Shown here: one piece after another, positions 44,900-53,544 of the stretch | Layout: each line of letters opens with the position of its first letter | Numbering within the stretch: the first letter of the stretch is position 1 | Origin: Kordia sp050633145 | GTDB lineage: Bacteria > Bacteroidota > Bacteroidia > Flavobacteriales > Flavobacteriaceae | Assembly: GCF_050633145.1 (NCBI RefSeq) | Contig: NZ_JBOEFY010000027.1 | Location: 112,941-176,940, forward strand | Direction: 5' to 3' | Length of the DNA: 64,000 nt | Position numbers and translations under genes: made by a program | The notes under the pieces: model-generated | Database searches by the model: none | What the model was told of the DNA's origin: nothing | What the model saw: only the letters and a program-made list of their open reading frames with translations

Positions 44900-45619
44900 A
44901 TGAGTGAAGACACGAATAACGTACCAAAAAAAACAGAAGACTCCGAAGAAGTTGTACACAAAGCAAAAATAGTGAGAGAAACCAAAGCTGAAGAAATCAA
45001 AGATGAAGTAAAAGAAAGCATACATAACGCTAAGGACAAAGCTTCCGAATTCGCAGATAAAGCAAAAGAAAAGGCAAGCGAATTTGCAGACGAAGCCAAA
45101 GAAGCTTTTGGAGACGCAAAAGAAAAAGCCTCAGAATTCGCAGGTGAAGCAAAAGAGAAGTTCTCCGAGTTTTCGGAAAAAGCACAAGAGAAAGCTGCCG
45201 ATTTTGCCGAAGATGCGAAAGAAGCATTCGGAGATGCAAAAGAGAAAGCTTCTGAGTTTGCAGACGAAGCAAAAGAAAAGTTTTCTGAGTTCTCTGAAAA
45301 AGCGCAGGAGAAAGCTGCCGATTTTGCCGAAGATGCGAAAGAAGCATTTGGAGACGCAAAAGAAAAAGCTTCTGAGTTTGCAGACGAAGCCAAAGAGAAA
45401 TACGACGAATACAAAGAAGTTGCAAAAGATAAATTCTCTGAAATTAGTGAAGAAGCAAAAGAAGTCTACGAAGATGTCAAGGAAAGAGTAAGTGAATTTG
45501 CCGAAGAAGCAAGTGAACGTTTAGGAGAATTCACTGAGGAAGCAAAAGAAACTCTAGAAGAAGCTTCTAAAAAAACAAAAAGTTTCTTTCAACGCTTATT
45601 TGGGGAAACAAAAAAATAA
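44900..45619 (+). CDS. LEA/YtxH-like repeat protein
   Basis: A 239-residue highly charged protein built of Ala/Lys/Glu 11-residue-like helical repeats (AKEKASEFADEAKE and variants) with no hydrophobic core segment. A 120-bp DNA unit (40 residues) is repeated in tandem from 45101, 45221 and 45341. Such proteins resemble plant LEA group 3 and apolipoprotein-type amphipathic helices and are linked to desiccation or membrane protection in other organisms. There is no signal peptide, so it is cytoplasmic. A long hairpin terminates it. Confidence 0.75.
   Translation: MSEDTNNVPKKTEDSEEVVHKAKIVRETKAEEIKDEVKESIHNAKDKASEFADKAKEKASEFADEAKEAFGDAKEKASEFAGEAKEKFSEFSEKAQEKAADFAEDAKEAFGDAKEKASEFADEAKEKFSEFSEKAQEKAADFAEDAKEAFGDAKEKASEFADEAKEKYDEYKEVAKDKFSEISEEAKEVYEDVKERVSEFAEEASERLGEFTEEAKETLEEASKKTKSFFQRLFGETKK
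45101..45400. repeat. 120-bp tandem coding repeat
   Basis: Copies begin at 45101, 45221 and 45341 with the same gaagc(t/a)tt(t/c)ggaga register. Two units are complete and the third is partial. Differences are mostly third-codon or synonymous, so copies are recent or kept alike by recombination. Confidence 0.8.
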
Positions 45620-45633
45620 AATTTCACGAAATA

Positions 45634-45677
45634 AAAGATATAAAAAGCAGCAAAATTATATTGCTTTTTATATCTTT
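45634..45677. terminator. Perfect 16-bp hairpin after the LEA-like gene
   Basis: Arms aaagatataaaaagca and tgctttttatatcttt are perfectly complementary around a 12-base loop. The T-rich 3' arm lets it act as a terminator between the repeat gene and the ArsR-type gene. Confidence 0.65.
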
Positions 45678-45678
45678 A

Positions 45679-45697
45679 TTGTAATATCACGTTACAA
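45679..45697. promoter_or_regulatory. Inverted repeat TTGTAA-N7-TTACAA upstream of the ArsR gene
   Basis: A short inverted repeat 8 bp before the regulator start codon, typical of an autoregulatory operator for ArsR-type regulators. TTGTAA also occurs twice upstream of the 44900 gene (near 44843 and 44861). Confidence 0.4.
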
Positions 45698-45705
45698 CTT
45701 ATGTT

Positions 45706-46032
45706 ATGGGCATTACAAAGAATCACATCTTCGATGAATACCAAAATGAAACGGCTTTAATTACGAAAGTTTTAGGACATCCAGCGCGAATTGCCATGTT
45801 ACAACACATTAGCAAAAATGAATATTGCAATTGTAACGACTTAGTAAAAGCGACAGGTTTGGCACAACCTACAGTTTCTCAACATCTTTCCGAAATCAAG
45901 AGAATACACTTACTCAAACAAAAACAACAAGGAAAAAATACCTTCTATGCAATCGATTTGGATTTGCTAAATCAGTACCGACGAAAAATCAATGACTTTT
46001 TTGTAAAAGTACAGGTGAATTGTCAGAAGTAG
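45706..46032 (+). CDS. ArsR-type winged-helix regulator
   Basis: A 108-residue ArsR/SmtB-family repressor with a helix-turn-helix (ATGLAQPTVSQHLSEIKRI, about 55-73) and a wing (KQQGKNTFYAI). A CNC pair lies in helix 3 (EYCNCND, about residues 42-48), near where ArsR places its metal-sensing cysteines (ELCVCDL); whether it senses a metal is inference. Its stop codon coincides with the first base of a GGGTCTT heptamer tract. The target genes are unknown. Confidence 0.9.
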   Translation: MGITKNHIFDEYQNETALITKVLGHPARIAMLQHISKNEYCNCNDLVKATGLAQPTVSQHLSEIKRIHLLKQKQQGKNTFYAIDLDLLNQYRRKINDFFVKVQVNCQK

Positions 46033-46122
46033 GGTCTTGGGTCTTGGGTCTTGGGTCTTGGGTCTTGGGTCTTGGGTCTTGGGTCTTGGGTCTTGGGTCT
46101 TGGGTCTTGGGTCTTGGGTCTT
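46032..46122. repeat. Thirteen perfect tandem copies of GGGTCTT
   Basis: A 91-base simple sequence repeat with period 7, beginning at the last base of the ArsR stop codon. All copies are identical. A 66-residue antisense frame through it is a by-product of the period and not a gene. Confidence 0.98.
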
Positions 46123-46247
46123 AAAAGAAATACTTTTTGTTTCAAAACTTAAACTATTCAACTTCAATTTTTGTTAATTCGTTTTTTGTGGATTTGTGTT
46201 TCTATCAAAGTCCAAACCGTTCAATTTACAAACTACTAAACTATCAA

Positions 46248-46356
46248 AAACGTCACTGCGAGGAGTTTACGACGCGGCAGTCTGTTTTTAAGTAAAGTCT
46301 AAACTTTCTTTGAACGAGATTGCCACGAATTTTCACAAAATTCTCGCAAAGACGTA
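46248..46356. repeat. Flavobacterial intergenic repeat (cgtcactgcgagg type)
   Basis: Starts cgtcactgcgaggag and ends ttctcgcaaagacg, with inverted arms cactgcgagga and tctcgcaaagacg partly complementary. The 505-base gap 46033-46537 contains the heptamer tract, this element and AT-rich aaactattcaac pieces, and no gene. Confidence 0.6.
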
Positions 46357-46537
46357 ACAAAGAAATTATCAAAGTCTAAAACCATTCAATCTATAAACTA
46401 CTCAACTTATAAACTCATAAACAAGAAAAACACTTTTCAAACCAACAGATTGTTATGAGAAAAGCATCCTTTCGACTAAAAAGCTTCTTTTCCTGCGAAA
46501 TTTAAAATATTTTTGATTGGAATTAGTTTAGTTGTAG

Positions 46538-49500
46538 ATGAAGTCACTCTTTCTATTTTTTTGTGTCGGATTGTTTTTCGCTGTAAATGCTCAGGGACAA
46601 ACAGAAAATCGCCGTATCAAAAAAGTGGCTGTAAAAGATTCCATTGTCTTAGATTCGGTAAGTATCAATCCGTTTCAATTTAAACTCACAGATAAGAAAA
46701 ATAAAAAGATTGATTCCACTGCCTATCGAATTGATTTTACAAAAGCGATTCTCTATTTAGATTTATCAAAAATAAGTACCGATTCTATTCGCGTAAGCTA
46801 TACCAAATACCCAGATTTTTTAACCAAGAAATACACAGGTTTTAATAAAAATTCTATTGTTCAAAACCCGATTGATATTGATAAAATTGTTTCACTTAGC
46901 ACGAATAAAGAACCTAAAAATACACGTCTTTTTGATGGTTTAAATACTTCTGGAAGCATTTCCCGTGGTGTGACTATTGGAAACAACCAAAACTCTGTAT
47001 TAAACTCTGAACTCGATTTACAAATTTCTGGAAAAATCTCTGAAAATGTAACACTTCGCGCGTCTATACAAGATGCTAATATTCCGATACAAGAAAGTGG
47101 ATATTCGCAGCGTTTGGATGAATTTGATCAGGTTTTTATTGAACTAGAAAGCAAGAACTGGAAAATACGCGCAGGAGACGTAAATCTGGAAAATACCACG
47201 ACTGATTTTATGCGTTTTCAAAAGAAAGTACAAGGTGTTGGTGTAACCGCAGTTTTGCCTGGTGAAAATGGAAAAACGACACTTTTTGCTTCTGGAGCAT
47301 TAGTACGCGGTCGTTATACACAAAGTAGGTTTCAAGGACAAGAAGGAAATCAAGGTCCGTATAAATTGACAGGTCCAAACGAAGAATTGTTTATTTTGAT
47401 TATTTCGGGAAGTGAAACGGTATATGTCAACGGATTGCCTGTAGAACGCGGAGAAAATAACGATTATATTATTGATTATAACGCAGGAGAGATTACGTTT
47501 ACATCCAAATATCCGATTACCTCGGAAATGCGTATTACAGTAGAATATCAGTTTACGGATAATAATTATACGCGATTTGTAGCATACGGCGGTGCGCAAT
47601 ATGAACATGAAAAGTTTAAAGTTGCAGGATATATTTATTCTGAGAATGATTCCAAAAATCAGCCAATTCAACAAAATTTATCAGACGAGCAAGTGCAAAT
47701 TTTGCGTGATGCAGGAGACGATCAACAATTAATGTCTGCGCCTTCTGCTGTAGAACAAGCATTTACAGAGAATCGAATTTTATACCGAAAAGAAACCATT
47801 AGCGGCGCAGAAATATTTGTATTTTCTAACAATCCAGATGATACTTTATTTGATGTACGTTTCACACTTGTAGGTGATAATCAAGGAAATTATGTCTTAT
47901 CAGATACCGCTTCTAACGGACGCATTTACGAATATGTTTCGCCAATTGCAGGTATTCCACAAGGAAATTACGAACCGATCATTCAGCTTGTATCTCCTAC
48001 AAAAACACAGGTTGCTGTTGTAAACGGAGCATATACGCCAAGCGAAAAAACGAATGTACAGTTTGAAGTTGGCGTGAGTAATAATGACCAGAATTTATTT
48101 TCGTCTTTGGACGATGATGACAATCAAGGTTTGGCTGCAAAAGTTAGCGTTCGTCAGCAATTGCTAGACAAAAAATGGAAGGTTGGTAGTTTTGCAAATT
48201 TCAATCATATTGATGAAAAATTTCAAACTATTGAACGTTTATATTCTATTGAATTTAATCGTGATTGGAACTTAGACAATAACATCAACACTGGAAATCA
48301 GCAGTTTTTAGCAACAGGTTTGGATTTTTCTAATGAAGAAAACGGAACTGCACAATATCGTTTTGAGTATTTAGATTTTAAAAATAACGCGACAGGAAAT
48401 CGTCATGTATTAGAGTCCAATCTAAAATTTGGGAAATTGCAATTCCAATCTAGTGGCAGCTTTTTAAAGAATGAAACCAATACGACAACATCCGATTTCT
48501 TACGTTTATTTGCACGTTCTGCCTATAGTTTTGATAAAAGCTGGATTGGCGCACGCGTAGCTTTGGAAAGCAACGAGCAAAAAGAAATTACTACCGAAAA
48601 TTTTACACCATTAAGTCAACGATTTAAAGCGTACACAGGGTTTATTGGTGTTGGAGATAGCTTAAAAATTCACGCCGAAGTTGGTTATACATATCGTGTA
48701 AATGATAGTTTGCGCAACAATAATTTGCAACGTGTAAATACGTCAAATACGTACTTTTTAAAATCACGATTAATTCAGAACGAGAATACACAATTATCAT
48801 TATTTGTGAATTACAGAACGCTCAATCAGGAAGATGAAGACTTGGAAGATGAGCAATCATTGAATTCACGTTTGATATATCAGCAGCGATTGTTCAATAA
48901 AATTGTAACCTTAAATACAGTTTACGAAACCAATTCGGGAACGCTTCCACAACAAGAGTTTACATACGTACAAGTTGATCCTGGGCAAGGTGTGTACACA
49001 TGGAATGATTATAACGAAAATGGAATTCAAGAATTGAACGAATTTGAACTCGCACAATTTCCTGACGAAGCCATTTATGTTCGTGTGTTATTACCGAATC
49101 AGGTGTTCATTAAAACGCATCAAAACAAATTCAGTCAAGTCGTTACATTCAATCCAACACAATGGAATACAAGTAATGCAAAAGGTGTTCAAAAGTTTTT
49201 ATCGCATTTTTACAATCAAGCATCATTTTTAATAGATAAAAAGATTCGACGTGAGAATGATAATTTCAATTTCAATCCATTTGACAGCGATGAAAGTGAC
49301 AATGTTTTAGGTTTGAGTCAAACCTTACGAAATGCACTCTTTTTCAATCGTGGAAAACAGAAGTATACAACTTCGTATACGTATTTGAATGCAAAGTCGA
49401 AAAACTTACTTTCTATTGGTTCCCAAGAAAACATCAATACATCACATCAACTTCAGTTTACTCATAAAATTGGCAAGTTTTGGTTAACTGATTTTGTTAG

Positions 49501-49957
49501 TAGTACAGGGAAAACCGAAAGTATTTCAGAGAACTTTCTAAATAAAAACTTTGAAATCAATCTATTTAAAGTAGAACCAACGCTTTCTTATTTATTTAGC
49601 AGGAACAGTCGTTTTAGTGTATTTTACAAGTATGAAAACAAAGAAAATTTGGTGGGCAATTCTGAAACTTTAACTCAGCAAAAAGTTGGAATTTCATTCG
49701 CATATAGCAATCAGCAAAAAATTGCGTTAAATGGTGAGTTTAATTATTTTCAAAATGACTTTTCAGGAAATGCATTTTCTCCGGTTGGTTATCAAATGCT
49801 AGAAGGTTTACAACCTGGTACAAACTTTACGTGGAACATTTTAATTCAAAAGAAATTGACTAAATTTTTAGACTTAAATCTTTCTTATTTTGGTCGAAAA
49901 AGCGAAACTTCACAAACAATTCACACAGGAAATGTGCAACTAAAAGCATTCTTTTAA
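46538..49957 (+). CDS. Giant outer-membrane beta-barrel-like protein
   Basis: An 1139-residue secreted protein with a signal peptide ending VNAQ. An N-terminal Ig/beta region (about 20-120) is followed by a Gly/Asn-rich stretch SGSISRGVTIGNNQ (about 135-148) and a long series of amphipathic beta strands up to the C-terminal aromatic strand (LKAFF), typical of a large outer-membrane barrel. It contains TDNNYTRFVAYGGAQYE-type repeats of strand-turn units. It is too short for SprA and lacks TonB box and plug features. The function is unknown; it is monocistronic. Confidence 0.75.
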   Translation: MKSLFLFFCVGLFFAVNAQGQTENRRIKKVAVKDSIVLDSVSINPFQFKLTDKKNKKIDSTAYRIDFTKAILYLDLSKISTDSIRVSYTKYPDFLTKKYTGFNKNSIVQNPIDIDKIVSLSTNKEPKNTRLFDGLNTSGSISRGVTIGNNQNSVLNSELDLQISGKISENVTLRASIQDANIPIQESGYSQRLDEFDQVFIELESKNWKIRAGDVNLENTTTDFMRFQKKVQGVGVTAVLPGENGKTTLFASGALVRGRYTQSRFQGQEGNQGPYKLTGPNEELFILIISGSETVYVNGLPVERGENNDYIIDYNAGEITFTSKYPITSEMRITVEYQFTDNNYTRFVAYGGAQYEHEKFKVAGYIYSENDSKNQPIQQNLSDEQVQILRDAGDDQQLMSAPSAVEQAFTENRILYRKETISGAEIFVFSNNPDDTLFDVRFTLVGDNQGNYVLSDTASNGRIYEYVSPIAGIPQGNYEPIIQLVSPTKTQVAVVNGAYTPSEKTNVQFEVGVSNNDQNLFSSLDDDDNQGLAAKVSVRQQLLDKKWKVGSFANFNHIDEKFQTIERLYSIEFNRDWNLDNNINTGNQQFLATGLDFSNEENGTAQYRFEYLDFKNNATGNRHVLESNLKFGKLQFQSSGSFLKNETNTTTSDFLRLFARSAYSFDKSWIGARVALESNEQKEITTENFTPLSQRFKAYTGFIGVGDSLKIHAEVGYTYRVNDSLRNNNLQRVNTSNTYFLKSRLIQNENTQLSLFVNYRTLNQEDEDLEDEQSLNSRLIYQQRLFNKIVTLNTVYETNSGTLPQQEFTYVQVDPGQGVYTWNDYNENGIQELNEFELAQFPDEAIYVRVLLPNQVFIKTHQNKFSQVVTFNPTQWNTSNAKGVQKFLSHFYNQASFLIDKKIRRENDNFNFNPFDSDESDNVLGLSQTLRNALFFNRGKQKYTTSYTYLNAKSKNLLSIGSQENINTSHQLQFTHKIGKFWLTDFVSSTGKTESISENFLNKNFEINLFKVEPTLSYLFSRNSRFSVFYKYENKENLVGNSETLTQQKVGISFAYSNQQKIALNGEFNYFQNDFSGNAFSPVGYQMLEGLQPGTNFTWNILIQKKLTKFLDLNLSYFGRKSETSQTIHTGNVQLKAFF

Positions 49958-50181
49958 TTTCAATTTGAACCAATTTTATTAAAAACCTGAATCTAAATTA
50001 CAATCCATTAAAACTTGAAAAACCCAGTATTTATAGTAACTCATGACTTTACTGTATGTTTTCTAAATTAATTTATTTAAAATTATTCTAAATAATACGC
50101 AACCTTTTCATGAAAGTAGAATCTATTAATGGTATAATTCTTGTTATTAAGCAACAAACAATAACAAAAAAATCGTTAATT

Positions 50182-50730
50182 ATGAAAAACAACTTTACTA
50201 CAAAATTACTCGTATTACTCCTTTTTATAGGTTTTCAATCGTATGCACAAGATACAATGTCTGATGACCAATTTGGTGTTGGTGATCGCCAAAACGAAAT
50301 CCGTTTAGATGTATTTGATGCAGCATTTTTCTCGGCTTTAGATGTAAGTTATGAACGTGTAAATGACACTTCTATCGGCTATGGAGCTTCACTTTTTGTA
50401 AACCTTAGAGATACCGATGAAAATGCGGCGTATTATGAAAAAATTGCGTTTACACCATTTTTTAGATTCTACTTTTTTAATGAAGAAGATTATGGAGCTA
50501 AAGGTCTTTTTGCAGAAGTATTCTCAAAATTTGCTTCAGGAGATAATCCTGATAACTTAGACGAGGAATATTTTGATGCTGCCTTAGGTTTAGCTATTGG
50601 TAAAAAATGGGTAAACAAAAGAGGATTTATGTTAGAGATTTCACTTGGTGGTGGACGAAATATCGGATTGGACGATAATTCTCCAGATTTTACTTTTAGA
50701 GGTGGAATTTCATTAGGATATAGATTTTAA
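50182..50730 (+). CDS. Outer-membrane beta-barrel protein
   Basis: A 182-residue secreted protein from the ATG at 50182, giving a signal peptide ending QSYAQ. The open frame reaches back to 50110, but that would add a 24-residue non-signal extension, so the later start is chosen. The mature protein has Gly/Tyr/Phe beta strands and a C-terminal GISLGYRF strand. It is a small barrel of unknown function, followed by a strong terminator. Confidence 0.8.
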   Translation: MKNNFTTKLLVLLLFIGFQSYAQDTMSDDQFGVGDRQNEIRLDVFDAAFFSALDVSYERVNDTSIGYGASLFVNLRDTDENAAYYEKIAFTPFFRFYFFNEEDYGAKGLFAEVFSKFASGDNPDNLDEEYFDAALGLAIGKKWVNKRGFMLEISLGGGRNIGLDDNSPDFTFRGGISLGYRF

Positions 50731-50777
50731 ATACTGAAATTTTAATATTTCGGCACACTAAAAATTATATGAAAAAG

Positions 50778-50807
50778 AAAAAAGCGACTTAAAAAAGTCG
50801 CTTTTTT
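50778..50807. terminator. Bidirectional terminator between the barrel gene and glyS
   Basis: Arms aaaaaagcgactt and aagtcgctttttt (13 bp, loop aaaa) with A/T runs on both sides, between convergent genes ending at 50730 (+) and 50830 (-). Confidence 0.9.
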
Positions 50808-50829
50808 GTATTGTATTTTTTAGATGAAT

Positions 50830-52374
50830 TTACATTTTCATTAACCAAGCGCGCATATCAACTTCCTTGCTAATAATTCCGCGAACATCTTCTATTTTTA
50901 CACGTTGTTGTTCCATGGTATCTCTATGACGAATGGTAACCATATTGTCTTCTACAGTATCATGATCAACTGTGATACAAAATGGTGTTCCTGCCGCATC
51001 TTGTCTTCTATAACGTTTCCCTACAGTATCCTTTTCTTCATAAATAACATTGAAGTCCCATTTTAGATCTTCCATAATTTCTTTCGCAATTTTAGGAAGG
51101 CGTTCATCACTTTTCACTAATGGAAATATGGCAGCTTTCGTTGGCGCTAATACAGCTGGCAAACGTAATACTACACGTGTTGATCCATCTGGCAAGGTTT
51201 CTTCTACCAACGAGTTTGAGAAAATTGCCAAAAACATACGATCCAAACCAATAGAAGTTTCTACCACATACGGCACATAACTTTCTTTAGTTTCATTATC
51301 GTAATACTGTAATTTTTTACCTGAATATTCTTCGTGCGCTTTTAAATCGAAATCTGTGCGCGAATGAATTCCTTCTAGTTCTTTAAAACCAAATGGGAAA
51401 TTAAATTCTATATCTGCAGCAGCATCGGCATAATGCGCTAATTTATCGTGATCGTGAAAACGGTAATTCTCCTCGCCCATTCCTAACGACAAATGCCACT
51501 TCATACGATTCTTTTTCCATTGCTCGTACCATTCTTTTTGAGTTCCTGGTTTTACAAAGAATTGCATTTCCATTTGTTCAAACTCACGTTGTCTAAAGAT
51601 AAACTGACGTGCTACGATTTCGTTACGGAATGCTTTTCCTGTTTGCGCAATTCCGAATGGAATTTTCATACGCCCCGTTTTTTGTACGTTGAGGAAATTC
51701 ACAAAAATACCTTGTGCCGTTTCTGGTCGTAAATATACTTTGGTTGAACTATCTGCGGAAGCACCTAATTGTGTACCAAACATCAGGTTAAATTGCTTTA
51801 CTTCTGTCCAATTCTTTGAACCTGAAACTGGATCAGCAATTCCTAAATCCTCAATAAGTTGCTTGAAACCTTCTAAATCATTTTCTTCCTGTACACGTGC
51901 CAATTCGTTACTTATTTCATCAATTTGTTTTTGTCGACGTAATACATTTTGATTTGTAGAGCGAAATTCTTCTTCATTAAACGCATCACCAAAACGCTTT
52001 TTAGCTTTTGTGATGTCTTTAGTTATTTTTTGAACAATTTTTTCTCTGTGATCTTCTACAAGTACATCAGCGCGGTAACGCTTTTTTGAATCTTTATTAT
52101 CAATAAGAGGATCATTAAACGCATCTACATGGCCAGAAGCTTTCCAAGTTGTTGGATGCATTAAGATTGCAGCATCAATTCCTACAATATTTTCATGCAT
52201 TTGCACCATTGCTTTCCACCAATAGTCGCGTATATTTTTCTTTAACTCTGCTCCATTTTGAGCATAATCGTATACTGCACTTAACCCATCATAAATTTCA
52301 CTTGATTGAAATATATAACCGTATTCTTTTGCGTGCGATACTACTTTTTTAAATTGGTCGTCTTGTTTTGCCAT
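50830..52374 (-). CDS. glyS: Glycyl-tRNA synthetase (class II, dimeric)
   Basis: A 514-residue class II enzyme of the single-chain alpha2 type. It has the GlyRS core (LRPETAQGIFVNF, AFRNEIVARQFIFRQREFEQMEMQFF) and a C-terminal anticodon-binding domain (about 400-510). The symbol glyS is used as in Bacteroidota annotations, although the eukaryote-like dimeric form is sometimes named glyQS. A -7/-33 promoter lies almost at its start codon. Confidence 0.95.
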   Translation of the reverse strand: MAKQDDQFKKVVSHAKEYGYIFQSSEIYDGLSAVYDYAQNGAELKKNIRDYWWKAMVQMHENIVGIDAAILMHPTTWKASGHVDAFNDPLIDNKDSKKRYRADVLVEDHREKIVQKITKDITKAKKRFGDAFNEEEFRSTNQNVLRRQKQIDEISNELARVQEENDLEGFKQLIEDLGIADPVSGSKNWTEVKQFNLMFGTQLGASADSSTKVYLRPETAQGIFVNFLNVQKTGRMKIPFGIAQTGKAFRNEIVARQFIFRQREFEQMEMQFFVKPGTQKEWYEQWKKNRMKWHLSLGMGEENYRFHDHDKLAHYADAAADIEFNFPFGFKELEGIHSRTDFDLKAHEEYSGKKLQYYDNETKESYVPYVVETSIGLDRMFLAIFSNSLVEETLPDGSTRVVLRLPAVLAPTKAAIFPLVKSDERLPKIAKEIMEDLKWDFNVIYEEKDTVGKRYRRQDAAGTPFCITVDHDTVEDNMVTIRHRDTMEQQRVKIEDVRGIISKEVDMRAWLMKM

Positions 52375-52378
52375 GTCG

Positions 52379-52409
52379 CAAATATAAAACGTTTGTATAT
52401 GAGCTACAA
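52379..52409 (-). promoter_or_regulatory. Candidate glyS promoter with near-leaderless start
   Basis: On the minus strand TTG (52409-52407) and TATATTTG (52386-52379) are separated by 20 bases. The -7 box is only four bases from the ATG (52374), so the transcript would start at or next to the first codon. Confidence 0.5.
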
Positions 52410-52410
52410 G

Positions 52411-52965
52411 CTATTTTTTAGCGATGTATACAAAAGCTGGCGGAATGTTGAAAAGTTCGAAGGATAACTTCACTTTATCGTTAAAAACTTTTTTGAGTTT
52501 TTTGTAGTACGTAAGACTGTATTGGAATTGAACAAACAAGCCATTATCTATCATGGCATCGTAAGCATTTTTTAAAATTCGATCACTAATATCGCTTGGA
52601 ATGTTTGTAAAAGGCAAGCTTGAAACCACACAATCGGTTTTTTCGAAACCGTGTTTTTGTAAAATTGGTGTCACTTCTTCAGCAGATACTTTTTCAATAA
52701 TTAACTGTGAGTGTTGTATTTTTTCTAATGATTCGAAAAATTTGTCATTAACCTCAAAAGTAATTAATGTAGTATGCGGTTGTATTTTCTTTAAAATCTC
52801 TTTGGTAAAGATTCCGTTTCCCGGTCCAAATTCTACAATGACTTTTACCGTATCGAAGTCGATATTTTTTAACATTCTTCTACATAAGAAACGGGAACTA
52901 GGGAAAATGGTTCCAGCTGTTTTAATATCGCGTATGGCTTCTCTAAAAAATTTTAACTTATCCAA
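52411..52965 (-). CDS. Class I SAM-dependent methyltransferase (PmtA/rRNA-methylase-like)
   Basis: A 184-residue methyltransferase. The SAM-binding motif VEFGPGNGIFTKEIL (about 43-57) and the following acidic strand FEVND are clear. It opens with AIRDIKTAGTIFPSSRFLCRRML, resembling phospholipid N-methyltransferases of the PmtA group and the rRNA adenine methylase superfamily; SSLPFTNIP (about 115) takes the place of the NPPY-type motif. The substrate is uncertain. Its stop lies 37 bp before glyS, in the same orientation. Confidence 0.8.
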   Translation of the reverse strand: MDKLKFFREAIRDIKTAGTIFPSSRFLCRRMLKNIDFDTVKVIVEFGPGNGIFTKEILKKIQPHTTLITFEVNDKFFESLEKIQHSQLIIEKVSAEEVTPILQKHGFEKTDCVVSSLPFTNIPSDISDRILKNAYDAMIDNGLFVQFQYSLTYYKKLKKVFNDKVKLSFELFNIPPAFVYIAKK

Positions 52966-53093
52966 TCGAGGAAGTTTTTATTACTTAGTGTTCGTTTTTT
53001 TGAATGTATCGCGAAGTAAAGAAAATATTCAGAAAATATCGTCTTTTTTGTGTGAATCTTTTCCTTTTAAGGAGTGAATATTGAAATGTAAGT

Positions 53094-53492
53094 CTAATAA
53101 CTAGGGTTCATTGTCCCTATAGATATGCCGTTATAAAGTTTTCGTTGCAAGCTAAGATTGCTTTTTCGAAGCTCAAGCATTTTTCTTCTGTATTCTAAAA
53201 TAGACTCATAGTCTAGCACTGTATGTTCTAAATTATCGAGTAATTTTTCTGCTTTTTGCTTTTCCTTATTTACTTCTTTAGCATGTGATTTATAGTCTTT
53301 AGCTAAATGCGCATAATTTTTTATGATTTCTTTTAATTCTTCTTGTACCAACGACTTCTCGTTATCTAAGTATTTATCCTTCTTTTTGTTGTCTTTGTAA
53401 TTGAATACAGAAATGCAAACCATAGATACTGTCATTGCCGAAAGTGCAATAAGTAATATTTTTTGAATTGTATCTTTTGTGGCTCCACTCAT
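53094..53492 (-). CDS. Membrane-anchored coiled-coil protein, unknown
   Basis: A 132-residue protein with one N-terminal membrane helix (about 12-30) and a long Lys/Glu-rich coiled coil (about 35-115) ending in a small tail. It has no enzymatic motifs. It diverges from comF with 52 bp between start codons, so the promoters may overlap. A role in scaffolding is only a guess. Confidence 0.65.
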   Translation of the reverse strand: MSGATKDTIQKILLIALSAMTVSMVCISVFNYKDNKKKDKYLDNEKSLVQEELKEIIKNYAHLAKDYKSHAKEVNKEKQKAEKLLDNLEHTVLDYESILEYRRKMLELRKSNLSLQRKLYNGISIGTMNPSY

Positions 53493-53544
53493 AAAAAAGT
53501 AGTACTTTTAAAGTATATATGTTAAAGAATTTAACGTTTTTAGT

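Noticed and set aside
44869..45425. Long antisense frames opposite the LEA-like gene, and a plus-strand shadow frame at 45084-45491
   Set aside because: They arise from the 120-bp period and biased Ala/Lys/Glu codons; their products are low-complexity Ser/Ala/Phe, Arg/Leu or Lys-rich repeats.
46032..46122. CRISPR-like array
   Set aside because: A period of 7 with no spacers is a simple sequence repeat; no cas gene is present.
45967..46167. 66-residue antisense frame of RPKTQDP repeats through the heptamer tract
   Set aside because: It is simply the translation of the GGGTCTT repeat on the other strand, without a proper start context.
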